Shown here: piece after piece, positions 1-6,812 of the stretch
Layout of the letters: the number at the start of each line of letters is the position of its first letter
How positions within the stretch are numbered: the stretch's first letter is position 1
Source of the DNA: an uncultured Collinsella sp.
GTDB taxonomy: Bacteria; Actinomycetota; Coriobacteriia; Coriobacteriales; Coriobacteriaceae
DNA: 10,172 nt
Direction of reading: 5' to 3'
NCBI GenBank assembly: GCA_902493985.1
Contig: CABURR010000067.1
Span: 1-10,172 of the forward strand
Program-made: the position numbers and the translations under genes
Notes under the pieces: model-generated
Told to the model about the DNA's origin: nothing
The model's database searches: none
The model's input: only the letters and a program-made list of their open reading frames with translations

Positions 1-690
1 GCCGTCGAAGTTCTCGAGGCCGGCGGGCTTGGAAGTCATCTCGAAGCGCACGAAAATGGACGGGCTCGTCTCGTCGGAGTACTCGATCTCGGCCTCGGCC
101 AGCGCGGTGTGGCAGTGCTTGCACCAGTGAACCGGCTTGTGACCGCGATAGATCATGCCCTTATCGAACATGGCCTTGAAGACCTCGATGTCGGCGGCGT
201 CGTGCTGATGATAGAGCGTCAGATACGGGTTGTCCCAGTCGCCGAGCACGCCCAGACGACGGAAACCGGCCTTCTGAAGCTCGATGTTCTCGACAGCGAA
301 CTCGTTGCAGAGCTCACGGATCTTGGCCGTGGGGGTCTGGTTGAACTTCTCGGTGCCGAGCTTCTCCTCGACCTTATGCTCGATCGGCTGGCCGTGGCAG
401 TCCCAGCCGGGGACATAGGGAACCTCATAGCCCTGCATCATCCAGTAACGGTTGATCATGTCCTTGGAGATCTTGTTCATGGCGTGGCCGATGTGGATCG
501 GGCCGTTGGCGTACGGAGGGCCGTCGTGCAGCACGAACTTCTTGTGACCCTCGTTCTTCTTCAGAACCTGCTCGTAGACCTTGTTGTCCTGCCAGTCCTT
601 GAGTCGCTTGGGCTCGGACTTGGAAAGACCGGCACGCATGGGAAAACCGGTCTTGGGCAGATTCATCGTCTGCTTGTACTCGTTTGCCAC
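1..690 (-). CDS. ileS: Isoleucyl-tRNA synthetase, N-terminal part (truncated by window edge)
   Basis: Class I aminoacyl-tRNA synthetase that charges tRNA-Ile with isoleucine in the cytosol. The reading frame is open from the GTG at 690 to the window edge (230 codons); the rest of the roughly 900-1,000-residue protein lies outside. The N-terminus has the IleRS-type start (MNLPKTGFPMRAGL at about residues 9-22), the ATP-binding HIGH signature (GPPYANGPIHIGHAMNK, HIGH at 66-69), GWDCHGQPIEHKV (95-107), and the start of the editing-domain region with WCKHCHTALAEAEIEY (189-204). That stretch has a CxxC pair (C190, C193) I cannot assign a role. The GTG start is chosen because AAAGGGG (701-695) sits 4 nt upstream; the nearby ATG at 704 is out of frame. 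Expression is probably controlled by the T-box leader immediately upstream. Identity is very secure. Confidence 0.97.
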   Translation of the reverse strand, partial: MANEYKQTMNLPKTGFPMRAGLSKSEPKRLKDWQDNKVYEQVLKKNEGHKKFVLHDGPPYANGPIHIGHAMNKISKDMINRYWMMQGYEVPYVPGWDCHGQPIEHKVEEKLGTEKFNQTPTAKIRELCNEFAVENIELQKAGFRRLGVLGDWDNPYLTLYHQHDAADIEVFKAMFDKGMIYRGHKPVHWCKHCHTALAEAEIEYSDETSPSIFVRFEMTSKPAGLENFDG

Positions 691-733
691 GGTACCCCTT
701 TCATGTCGTGGGCGCGCACGCCCGATGGGCACC

Positions 734-771
734 AAAAAAAGCGCCCGTCCCTGCAAGCTGGGACGAAGCGC
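734..771 (-). terminator. Intrinsic terminator of the ileS T-box leader
   Basis: On the minus strand GCGCUUCGUCCC (771-760) pairs with GGGACGGGCGC (751-741), with one bulged U and a G-U pair, around an 8-nt loop. Seven U residues follow (740-734). The 5' arm shares bases 768-760 with the 3' side of the antiterminator, so the two folds are mutually exclusive. Termination here, about 44 nt before the ileS start, would occur when tRNA-Ile is charged. Confidence 0.9.
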
Positions 772-1040
772 CACAAAACGGGCTGCACGCCCGCAAAAGC
801 TCTTCGCTTAACCACCCAGCTTAGATGCCCTCGCCCGCGTATTCGCGCGCTCGCATCCGTTACTCGGCTGGCCTATATCGACGACCATCTCGGCGATGTC
901 TACTAAGACGAACCTCGCGGCACGTCCGTTGGGACCGCAGCTCCGGGGTGATTTTCATCGGTCGCATGCACGGGTTCTCAGCGCTCCCCGCTCTCTGTAG
1001 CATGCGGACGGCCGACTACTCGTCCCCATCAACGCTTATG
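734..1040 (-). promoter_or_regulatory. T-box riboswitch (tRNA-Ile sensing leader of ileS)
   Basis: Read on the minus strand, the leader has all parts of a full-length transcriptional T-box. Stem I has a lower helix GGGG (1027-1024)/CCCC (948-945). Its internal loop has AGUA (1020-1017) opposite GAAAAUCA, with AUC, an Ile codon, as specifier at 952-950 followed by a purine. Above this are helices GUCGG (1016-1012)/CCGAU (961-957) and CGCAUGC (1006-1000)/GCAUGCG (969-963), an AGAGAG stretch (996-991), and a distal CGGG/CCCG hairpin. The antiterminator pairs AAGCUGGG (822-815) with CCCAGCUU (762-755) and GCGAAG (807-802) with CUUCGU (768-763), leaving a 7-nt bulge UGGUUAA (814-808). Its UGGU would pair with the ACCA end of uncharged tRNA-Ile. 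The competing terminator follows. The 5' end is estimated from the candidate promoter. The structure was worked out by hand. Confidence 0.9.
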
Positions 1041-1046
1041 CGGAGT

Positions 1047-1075
1047 ATGCTAGCACGTTCCGCGCCGGCGAAAAA
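1047..1075 (-). promoter_or_regulatory. Candidate promoter of the ileS T-box leader
   Basis: The minus strand carries TGC-TAGCAT (-10 at 1052-1047, with an extended TGn element) and a weak T-rich -35 (TTTTCG, about 1074-1069) 16 bp upstream. A start near 1040 would place the transcript's 5' end just before the first strand of T-box Stem I, which is the main reason for proposing it. The -35 match is poor. Confidence 0.4.
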
Positions 1076-1176
1076 CCCTCAACACTGGTTTTATACGTTC
1101 GAAATTTCTCGCGGCTGTGGACCTTCTCTTGGAGCAAAATACCTGAAAGCACTTTATCGAACGAAAGAAGGTTGCT

Positions 1177-2259
1177 ATGCGCACGATTGGAATGAGCGAC
1201 TACACCGTTGGCGAGGATTGTTTTACCGAGTTGCCCGCCGCACTGGCAGAGTACGGAGCGACCAAGGTCGCCATCATCGGCGGCAAGCGAGCCCTGGCTG
1301 CGGCGCTGCCGGGCATCGAGGCTGCGCTGGCAGGCACCGACGTCGAGATTCTGGAGACGCGCGTCTACGGCACCAACAGCACGCGCGCCAATATCGCCAA
1401 GGTCGTGAACTCCCCCGCTTGCCAGCAGGCAGACGTGCTTATCGCCTGTGGCGGCGGCAAGGCACTCGACACCGTGAAGACCGCAGCCATCGAGCTCAAG
1501 AAGATCGTCTTCACCGTCCCGACGATCTGTTCCAACTGCTCGGCCGCGACCGCCATTGCCGTCGTGTACAACGACGACGGCTCGCTCGAGGGATATTCGT
1601 ACCCCAACCGACCTGCGCATATCTTCATCAACCCCAAGATTATCGCCGAAGCTCCGGCGGAGTACTTCTGGGCCGGCGTGGGCGATGCCCTGTCCAAGCA
1701 GCCCGAGGTCGAATACGCCACGAGCGCCGGTAATTTGGAGCATACCGCCGGTCTTGGCCTGGCACTCGCCCACACCTGCTCCGAGCCGCTGTTTACCTAT
1801 GGCGTCCAGGGTCTTGAGGACGTGCGCCAGGACCTGTCGAGCGAGGCCGTCAAGCAAATCGCACTCGATATCGTGGTCAATACGGGCTATGTCTCGAACC
1901 TGACGAACCAGAACGATTACTACTACAACTCGAGCGTGGCGCACGCATTCTACAACGCCACATGCAGCATTCCGCGCGAGGGCACCTACCTGCACGGCGA
2001 AGTCGTGAGCCTGGGCGTGCTCGTGCTGTTCGCCTATACGGGCGATACCGAGAACCTTGAGCACTACGCGGCCTTTAACAAGCAGATGGGCCTGCCCGTG
2101 ACGCTTGAGCAGGTCGGGCTTTCCGAGTCCGATATCCCGGCCCTGTGCGAGTACGCGCACGCCACCAACGAGTGGAAGCAGGGCAACCCCGAGCCCTTCA
2201 CCGACGAAAAGTTCGCCGCCGCCATCAAGGCCGCAAACGCCTACGGCCACACGCTCTAG
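1177..2259 (+). CDS. Iron-containing (GldA-type) alcohol dehydrogenase family protein
   Basis: A 360-residue NAD(P)-dependent polyol/alcohol dehydrogenase of the group III, glycerol-dehydrogenase-like family. The N-terminal Rossmann half has VAIIGGKRAL (31-40) and the dinucleotide-binding GGGKALDTVK (92-101), then VPTICSNCSAATAIAVVY (114-131). The C-terminal helical half carries the expected three metal ligands: D170 (GVGDALSK), H256 (VAHAFYN) and H273 (YLHGEV). Length is normal for the family. The ATG at 1177 is preferred because AGAAGG (1166-1171) lies 5 nt upstream; an in-frame ATG at 1192 has no such site. The gene is divergent from ileS and stands alone, ended by a strong terminator, so context gives no clue to substrate. 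Glycerol dehydrogenase is possible, but other hydroxy-ketone or polyol substrates fit equally well. I see no convincing promoter between 1053 and 1165. Confidence 0.88.
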   Translation: MRTIGMSDYTVGEDCFTELPAALAEYGATKVAIIGGKRALAAALPGIEAALAGTDVEILETRVYGTNSTRANIAKVVNSPACQQADVLIACGGGKALDTVKTAAIELKKIVFTVPTICSNCSAATAIAVVYNDDGSLEGYSYPNRPAHIFINPKIIAEAPAEYFWAGVGDALSKQPEVEYATSAGNLEHTAGLGLALAHTCSEPLFTYGVQGLEDVRQDLSSEAVKQIALDIVVNTGYVSNLTNQNDYYYNSSVAHAFYNATCSIPREGTYLHGEVVSLGVLVLFAYTGDTENLEHYAAFNKQMGLPVTLEQVGLSESDIPALCEYAHATNEWKQGNPEPFTDEKFAAAIKAANAYGHTL

Positions 2260-2268
2260 GCCTAGCCC

Positions 2269-2309
2269 AAAACCACCACAAGGGAGCAGCACCTTTGTGG
2301 TGGTTTTTT
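2269..2309. terminator. Intrinsic terminator, probably bidirectional
   Basis: CCACCACAAGG (2273-2283) pairs with CCTTTGTGGTGG (2292-2303), one base bulged. It is flanked by AAAA on the left and six T on the right (2304-2309). On the plus strand it ends the dehydrogenase gene. On the minus strand the four T opposite 2272-2269 can serve the convergent DUF523 gene, whose TAA stop (2310-2308) overlaps the T tract. Confidence 0.88.
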
Positions 2310-2763
2310 ATTGCTCCAGCATGCTGGGGTCGAACTCGCTAGCCGGGTTCACGCGATAACCGTGGCGGAGCAGTAAATCAACGAAGACGCCGTTGCCCGC
2401 CGTAAGGGTGCCGCTGAATGTTCCGTCGTAGATGCGACCCGCGCCGCACGAGGGGCTGCGGTCCTGAAGGATGCACGCGACTATCTCTTCCGGTCCGCCT
2501 GCCTGCTCGCACATATCGAGCGCACGTTGGGCACCCAGGCGAAATTCGCGATCAACCGAGATGCCCTCGCAGGTACGGACCTCGCCGTTCACAATCTCGG
2601 ACGGCTTGCGCGGCGTGGGCAGGCCCCCAAAGACCTCAGGGCACACCAAGAGGACCTCGGTCCCTGTACGCTCGCAGGCCTCGACCAACTCGCGATGATA
2701 GTTGTCGAGCCCGTTATACTTGCAGCTCTCGCCCATCAAACAGGCACTCACCACGATCTTCAT
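2308..2763 (-). CDS. DUF523 family protein (TudS-like, possible thiouracil desulfurase)
   Basis: A 151-residue soluble protein of the DUF523 family. Family landmarks are plain: VSACLMGESCKYNG (5-18), VCPEVFGGLPTPR (40-52) and LQDRSPSCG (99-107). Conserved cysteines C8, C41 and C106, with C14 nearby, are the expected ligands for an iron-sulfur cluster. A characterised family member, TudS, is a [4Fe-4S] enzyme that desulfurises 2-thiouracil; whether this protein does so is inference. The ATG at 2763 is chosen because GAGAGGG lies 6 nt upstream; in-frame ATGs at 2769 and 2778 would leave no usable spacing. It lies downstream of ftsH in the same direction, but a strong terminator ends only 17 bp before its start codon, so its transcription source is unclear. 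Length is typical for a stand-alone DUF523 protein. Confidence 0.87.
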   Translation of the reverse strand: MKIVVSACLMGESCKYNGLDNYHRELVEACERTGTEVLLVCPEVFGGLPTPRKPSEIVNGEVRTCEGISVDREFRLGAQRALDMCEQAGGPEEIVACILQDRSPSCGAGRIYDGTFSGTLTAGNGVFVDLLLRHGYRVNPASEFDPSMLEQ

Positions 2764-2780
2764 TTCCATCCCTCTCAAGC

Positions 2781-2818
2781 AAAACGCCCCATTTGAGTAA
2801 GCTGCTCAAATGGGGCGT
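2781..2818 (-). terminator. Intrinsic terminator after ftsH
   Basis: A perfect 14-bp stem, ACGCCCCATTTGAG (2784-2797) and its complement (2805-2818), has a 7-nt loop. On the minus strand it is followed by TTTT (2784-2781) then GC. It lies 27 bp past the ftsH stop and almost abuts the ribosome-binding site of the DUF523 gene. The short T run may make it leaky. Confidence 0.85.
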
Positions 2819-2844
2819 CGGCGTTTACTGGCTCGGCCGCGGCT

Positions 2845-4752
2845 TTACTGCTGCTTGGACATCAGCGGATTCTCGCGCGTGAGGAGGTTCATGAACTCCT
2901 CACCCGTAATGGTCTCCTTCTTGTACAGATAACGAGCCAGCTCATGGAGCTTAAACTTGTTCTCCTTGAGGATCTGCAGGGCGCGATCGTGCGCGTCCTC
3001 GATCAGCTTAGTGACAATCGCGTCCACGCGCTCGGCCGTACCGGGAGCGCAGGTAAGCGACGTGTCCTGGTTGAGGTACGCATTCTGCACGGTACCGAGC
3101 GCCATCATGCCAAACTCGTCGGACATACCAAAGCGCGTCACCATGTTGCGGGCGAGCTTGGTGGCCTGTTCGATATCGTTGGCGGCACCGGTCGTCATCT
3201 CGCCAAAGATGAGTTCCTCGGCCGCACGGCCGCCGCAGTAGACGGCAAGCTTGTCCAAGACCTCCTGGCGCGTGGTCAGGAAGCGCTCGTCCTCCTCGAC
3301 CTGCATGGTATAGCCAAGAGCACCGCTCGTGCGCGGCACGATGGTGATCTTGGTAACCGGCGCGGAACCCTTTTGGCGGGCAGCGACGATGGCATGGCCG
3401 ATCTCGTGGTAGGAAACGACCTGCTTCTCGTGGTCGGAAAGCACCGTGGACTTACGCTGTTGGCCGGCAATGACGACCTCCACCGACTCCTCGAAGTCGT
3501 CCTGGGTTGCACGCTTGCGACCCTCGCGAACGGCGCGCAGGGCGCCCTCGTTGATGATATTGGCCAGGTCGGCGCCCGAGGCACCGGGCGTGGCGCGGGC
3601 AATCGCGGTCAGATCGATCGGCGGTTGGGTCTTCACGCTCTTGGCGTGGAGCTCGAGGATGTTCTTACGGCCGGTCAGATCGGGCAACTCGACGGGGATG
3701 CGGCGGTCAAAACGACCGGGGCGCAGCAGCGCCGGATCGAGACTGTCGGGGCGGTTTGTTGCGGCAAGGACAACGATACCCTTGTGGTTGTCGAATCCAT
3801 CCATCTCGGTCAGCAACTGATTGAGCGTCTGCTCGCGCTCGTCGTTGCCGCTAAAGCCGCCGCCGTCGCGCTTCTTACCGATGGTATCGATCTCATCGAT
3901 AAAGACGATACACGGCGCCTTTTCCTTGGCCTGCTTAAACAGGTCACGAACCTTAGCAGCGCCGCGACCGACAAACATCTCAACGAACTCAGAGCCCGAA
4001 ATGCTAAAGAACGGAACGCCCGCCTCGCCGGCAACAGCCTTGGCAAGCAGGGTCTTACCGGTACCCGGAGGGCCAACAAGGAGAGCACCGCGCGGCAACT
4101 TGGCGCCGATCTCCTCATAGCGCTGCGGCTTCTCCAGAAAGTCGACGACCTCCTTGAGAGACTCCTTGGCCTCTTCCTGGCCGGCGACGTCCTTAAAGGT
4201 CACGCCCACGTCCTTGGAGGCGATCACGCGCGCGCCGGACTTACCCAGTCCGCCGCCGCCAAAGCCACCGCCGCCAAAGTTCATCGAAGGACCGTCATCA
4301 CCCATGGCCTTCTTCATGCGGCGGTTGAGCCACCAGCCGATCAGGAAGAAAATCGCCATGGGAAGGATGAGCGTAAGCAGGTAGTAGGTCATCAAACCCG
4401 AGTTTTTATCGGGAACGACCGACTCCAGCGAAGCGCCAGACTCAAGCACGCGATCGGTAAAGCCCGCATCGTTCGGCACACCGGTCGTCTTATAGGCGAT
4501 GTTCTCGTCCTCGCCCTTCTTGGTGTAATAAATCGAGTAATCGTCCGTGTTGTACTCGACCTTGTCGACACTCTTCTTATCGAGCGCTTTGACAAACGTC
4601 GAGTAATCGGTCTTCGTAATCTGCTGCGTGTGACCGATGTTGGGGAACAGAACGGTCGAGAGCACGAGGTAGACGACGAAGGCGATGAGCACGTAGAGGA
4701 TCATATTCCGTCTACGCTTGTTGTCATCCATCTCCATCTGCTTGAACTCCAT
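2845..4752 (-). CDS. ftsH: ATP-dependent zinc metalloprotease FtsH
   Basis: Membrane-anchored hexameric AAA+ protease that degrades misfolded membrane proteins and selected regulators. Order of parts in 635 residues: basic N-terminus; transmembrane helix about 17-36; extracytoplasmic domain about 37-120; second helix about 121-142; glycine-rich linker 160-170. The ATPase domain has Walker A GPPGTGKT (227-234), Walker B VFIDEID (283-289) and the second region of homology NRPDSLDPALLRPGRFDR (333-350). The protease domain has HEIGH (449-453; most FtsH have HEAGH) and the third zinc ligand D526 in GAANDIEQAT. Length is normal. The start is uncertain: the ATG at 4752 has no good Shine-Dalgarno, while the in-frame ATG at 4737 has GGAG 9 nt before it. 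The gene is divergent from the cobalamin adenosyltransferase gene across 77 bp and ends in a strong hairpin terminator. Confidence 0.97.
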   Translation of the reverse strand: MEFKQMEMDDNKRRRNMILYVLIAFVVYLVLSTVLFPNIGHTQQITKTDYSTFVKALDKKSVDKVEYNTDDYSIYYTKKGEDENIAYKTTGVPNDAGFTDRVLESGASLESVVPDKNSGLMTYYLLTLILPMAIFFLIGWWLNRRMKKAMGDDGPSMNFGGGGFGGGGLGKSGARVIASKDVGVTFKDVAGQEEAKESLKEVVDFLEKPQRYEEIGAKLPRGALLVGPPGTGKTLLAKAVAGEAGVPFFSISGSEFVEMFVGRGAAKVRDLFKQAKEKAPCIVFIDEIDTIGKKRDGGGFSGNDEREQTLNQLLTEMDGFDNHKGIVVLAATNRPDSLDPALLRPGRFDRRIPVELPDLTGRKNILELHAKSVKTQPPIDLTAIARATPGASGADLANIINEGALRAVREGRKRATQDDFEESVEVVIAGQQRKSTVLSDHEKQVVSYHEIGHAIVAARQKGSAPVTKITIVPRTSGALGYTMQVEEDERFLTTRQEVLDKLAVYCGGRAAEELIFGEMTTGAANDIEQATKLARNMVTRFGMSDEFGMMALGTVQNAYLNQDTSLTCAPGTAERVDAIVTKLIEDAHDRALQILKENKFKLHELARYLYKKETITGEEFMNLLTRENPLMSKQQ

Positions 4753-4829
4753 CTACTGGGGTTAATAATGCTTTCTAGAATACCCAACCCGGACGGCGAT
4801 AAACCGACGCCGGGCACGAAAAGACAGAG

Positions 4830-5315
4830 ATGGCATCACTAGAAGTCGGCAAGGTTCAAATCTATACGGGCGACGGCAAGGGCAAGACGACGGCTGCGCT
4901 GAGGCTCGCGCTGCGTGCCACGGGCTATGGACTTAACGTGCTCATGCTTCAGTTTGCCAAGAAGCTGCACTGCGCCGAACATGATGCAGCACCTCGTTTA
5001 GGGCTACGCATCGTACAAGCCGACCGCGACACACCCGAGGCTTGCGCCGCGCAGATCATGGAGCTCGCATGCGAGCAGATATCACAGGTCGACGTTCTGA
5101 TTTTGGATGAACTCGGCGAGGCCATGCGCCGCGGCTTCGTGACGCGCGAGGATGTCGAAGCGCTGATCGCGATAAAGCCCACCACCACGGAGCTCGTGCT
5201 CACCGGCCGGGGCTTGCTGCCCCTCGCGAACCTCGCCGACCTTGTCACCGAAATGCGCCCCATCAAACACTACTTCGACGAAGGACTCCTAGCCCGCCAA
5301 GGCATCGAATACTAG
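4830..5315 (+). CDS. cobO: Cob(I)yrinic acid a,c-diamide adenosyltransferase (CobO/CobA/BtuR family)
   Basis: Transfers the adenosyl group of ATP to the cobalt of a corrinoid, making the adenosylcobalamin form, in the cytosol. In 161 residues I see the modified P-loop GDGKGKTTAALRLALRATG (14-32), the Walker B-like VDVLILDELGEAMRRG (87-102), ELVLTGRG (121-128) and the family's C-terminal ADLVTEMRPIKHYFDEG (136-152). It is somewhat shorter than typical CobO/BtuR (about 170-200), mostly in the segment after LMLQFAKK (38-45), where the usual substrate-loop sequence is reduced. The start at 4830 has only a weak ribosome-binding site. The gene is alone: no other corrinoid genes and no room for a cobalamin riboswitch in the 77-bp gap to ftsH. 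A salvage role is a reasonable inference. Confidence 0.9.
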   Translation: MASLEVGKVQIYTGDGKGKTTAALRLALRATGYGLNVLMLQFAKKLHCAEHDAAPRLGLRIVQADRDTPEACAAQIMELACEQISQVDVLILDELGEAMRRGFVTREDVEALIAIKPTTTELVLTGRGLLPLANLADLVTEMRPIKHYFDEGLLARQGIEY

Positions 5316-5340
5316 CCATTGGGGACGTCCCGAATGGCTA
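5313..5340. repeat. Near-perfect palindrome bounded by two convergent stop codons
   Basis: TAGCCATT (5313-5320) and AATGGCTA (5333-5340) pair perfectly. After one G-G mismatch (5321/5332) the inner GGGACGTCCC (5322-5331) is itself a perfect palindrome. The outer TAG of each arm is the stop codon of the adenosyltransferase gene (plus) and of the MATE gene (minus). As a hairpin it could act as a shared terminator or RNA-end stabiliser, but neither side has a T tract. Confidence 0.75.
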
Positions 5341-6687
5341 GGCGGTGGCGCGGCCTAGCCAGTTGCCGCTGTGGTGGTAGATGGTGAACATCGTGGCCGT
5401 AATGAGCCAGGTTACGGGGTAGACCAGCAGTAGATGCTCGAGCGACGGATCGAAGGGCATGATCGCAAACACCCAGACCACCCTCAAGACAACGGTGCCA
5501 AAGATGGTGAGCAGCATGGGCTGCAAGCTCACGCCGGCACCGCGAATGGAGCCCGACGCGTTTTCGATAATCGAGAAGATCGCGTAGAACGGCGCGATGA
5601 AATGAAGAATCGTCGTGGTGTACGCCGAAATCGAAACATCGTCGACAAACAGACGCGACAACGGACCCGAGAACACCAGCAGCACGGCAGACAGGCCACC
5701 AATGAGCATAAACGACAGCACGAGCGACGTATGGTAGCCCTTGCGCATGCGCTCATAGTTGCGCGCGCCAAAGTTCTGTGCCGAGAACGTGGTGATCGAC
5801 ACGCCGAGCGCCTCGGTAACCATCCAGACAATGCCATCTAAGCGGCCCGAAAGACCCCACGCCGTGGTGACATCGGCACCAAACGAGTTGACCGACACCT
5901 GAATCAAAACGTTGGAAATCGAATACGCAGCAGACTGAAAGCCAAGCGGCAGACCACACGAGATCATGCTCTTACAAATGCCAGGATCAATGCCGAGTTT
6001 GGACAGCGAAAGCCGCCACGCACCCGGTGCGTGCATCATGCGAATCACGATCATCGTGGCGTTGGAGCAAATGGTCAGCGCCACCGCGATGCCGCAGCCC
6101 AGCGCCTCCATATGAAGCACGGCAACAAAGATGACATCCAGCACCGCATTAACAAGGCAGCCGGAAGCGATGATCACAGCAGGCCCGCGCGTGTCGCCCA
6201 CGGCGCGCAGCAGTGCCGTTCCCATATTGAGCAGCAGCGCCGCAACCATGGCGGCAAAATAGCAACGAGCATAGGCCACGCCCTCGGCCAAAAGTTCATG
6301 CGGAGTGTTCATAAGTACCAGCATGGGCTCAACGAACACTATGCCAAGAATCGAGAAAACGATACCGCCCACCAGCGCGAGCGTCATGGCCGTATGGACC
6401 GAACGGCTCAGTCGCTCATCATCGTGCTGACCAAAATACTGACCGGTAATGACCGCGCAGCCGGCGCCGACGCCAACGCAAAAGCCAATGCAGAGCTCGG
6501 TGAGCACCATCGTAGCTTGAATGCCACCTAGCGCGAGCTTGCCGCCAAACTGACCGACGATATAGGTACCGATAAGCGTGTAGGCCTGCTGAAAAAACGA
6601 ACTAAAAAAGATGGGAACGCACAGCGACAGCAATTGCTGCCAAATGACACCTTGCGTTACATCGATAGCCGTAGATTTCTTAGCCAC
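5338..6687 (-). CDS. MATE family multidrug/cation antiporter
   Basis: An inner-membrane transporter of the MATE (multi-antimicrobial extrusion) family, which exports organic cations or drugs in exchange for Na+ or H+. The 449 residues are strongly hydrophobic throughout, consistent with 12 helices in two homologous halves. The first half has FFQQAYTLIGTYIVGQFGG (31-49) and LLRAVGDTRGPA (159-170). The second has GLPLGFQSAAYSISN (245-259), AQNFGARNYERMRKG (303-317) and SIRGAGVSLQPM (380-391). The GTG at 6687 is preferred because GGGGAGGG (6698-6691) lies just upstream; the ATG at 6720 would put that site inside the gene. Substrate is not predictable. It is convergent with the adenosyltransferase gene and shares the palindrome at their stop codons. 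The 125 bp upstream are AT-rich, but I find no promoter I would defend. Confidence 0.92.
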   Translation of the reverse strand: MAKKSTAIDVTQGVIWQQLLSLCVPIFFSSFFQQAYTLIGTYIVGQFGGKLALGGIQATMVLTELCIGFCVGVGAGCAVITGQYFGQHDDERLSRSVHTAMTLALVGGIVFSILGIVFVEPMLVLMNTPHELLAEGVAYARCYFAAMVAALLLNMGTALLRAVGDTRGPAVIIASGCLVNAVLDVIFVAVLHMEALGCGIAVALTICSNATMIVIRMMHAPGAWRLSLSKLGIDPGICKSMISCGLPLGFQSAAYSISNVLIQVSVNSFGADVTTAWGLSGRLDGIVWMVTEALGVSITTFSAQNFGARNYERMRKGYHTSLVLSFMLIGGLSAVLLVFSGPLSRLFVDDVSISAYTTTILHFIAPFYAIFSIIENASGSIRGAGVSLQPMLLTIFGTVVLRVVWVFAIMPFDPSLEHLLLVYPVTWLITATMFTIYHHSGNWLGRATA

Positions 6688-6812
6688 ACGCCCTCCCCAC
6701 ACGCATAGGTCAAACAGCAAAACAGCAATTTAAAACCAAAGCCAAAACCAGCTTAGCACCGACTGGCAGCGACCGAAACACCCCGAATTAGAGCACGGTG
6801 CGGAATAACTGC

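Noticed and set aside
690..704. ATG at 704 as the ileS start or a leader peptide
   Set aside because: It is out of frame with ileS, has no Shine-Dalgarno, and the GTG at 690 has AAAGGGG at correct spacing and the expected IleRS N-terminus.
825..1733. A plus-strand open frame running through the T-box region into the dehydrogenase gene
   Set aside because: Wrong frame for the dehydrogenase, low-complexity Arg-rich translation, and it covers RNA structure explained by the ileS leader.
1036..2292. A 418-codon open frame on the minus strand opposite the dehydrogenase gene
   Set aside because: Antisense shadow. The plus strand carries all family motifs with a good ribosome-binding site, and this frame would also run into the T-box region and the terminator.
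4788..4816. Hairpin from CCCGG/CCGGG between ftsH and the adenosyltransferase gene
   Set aside because: The stem needs a large bulge and mismatches, with no T tract; likely a by-product of GC-rich sequence.
4753..4829. Cobalamin riboswitch before the adenosyltransferase gene
   Set aside because: The gap to ftsH is only 77 bp, far too short for that riboswitch, and no B12-box-like sequence is seen.
2944..4842. A 632-codon open frame on the plus strand opposite ftsH
   Set aside because: It is the antisense shadow of ftsH, kept open by GC-rich codon use. The translation has no recognisable domain and is rich in repeated Leu/Val/Arg/Gly typical of shadows, while the minus strand encodes a complete FtsH.
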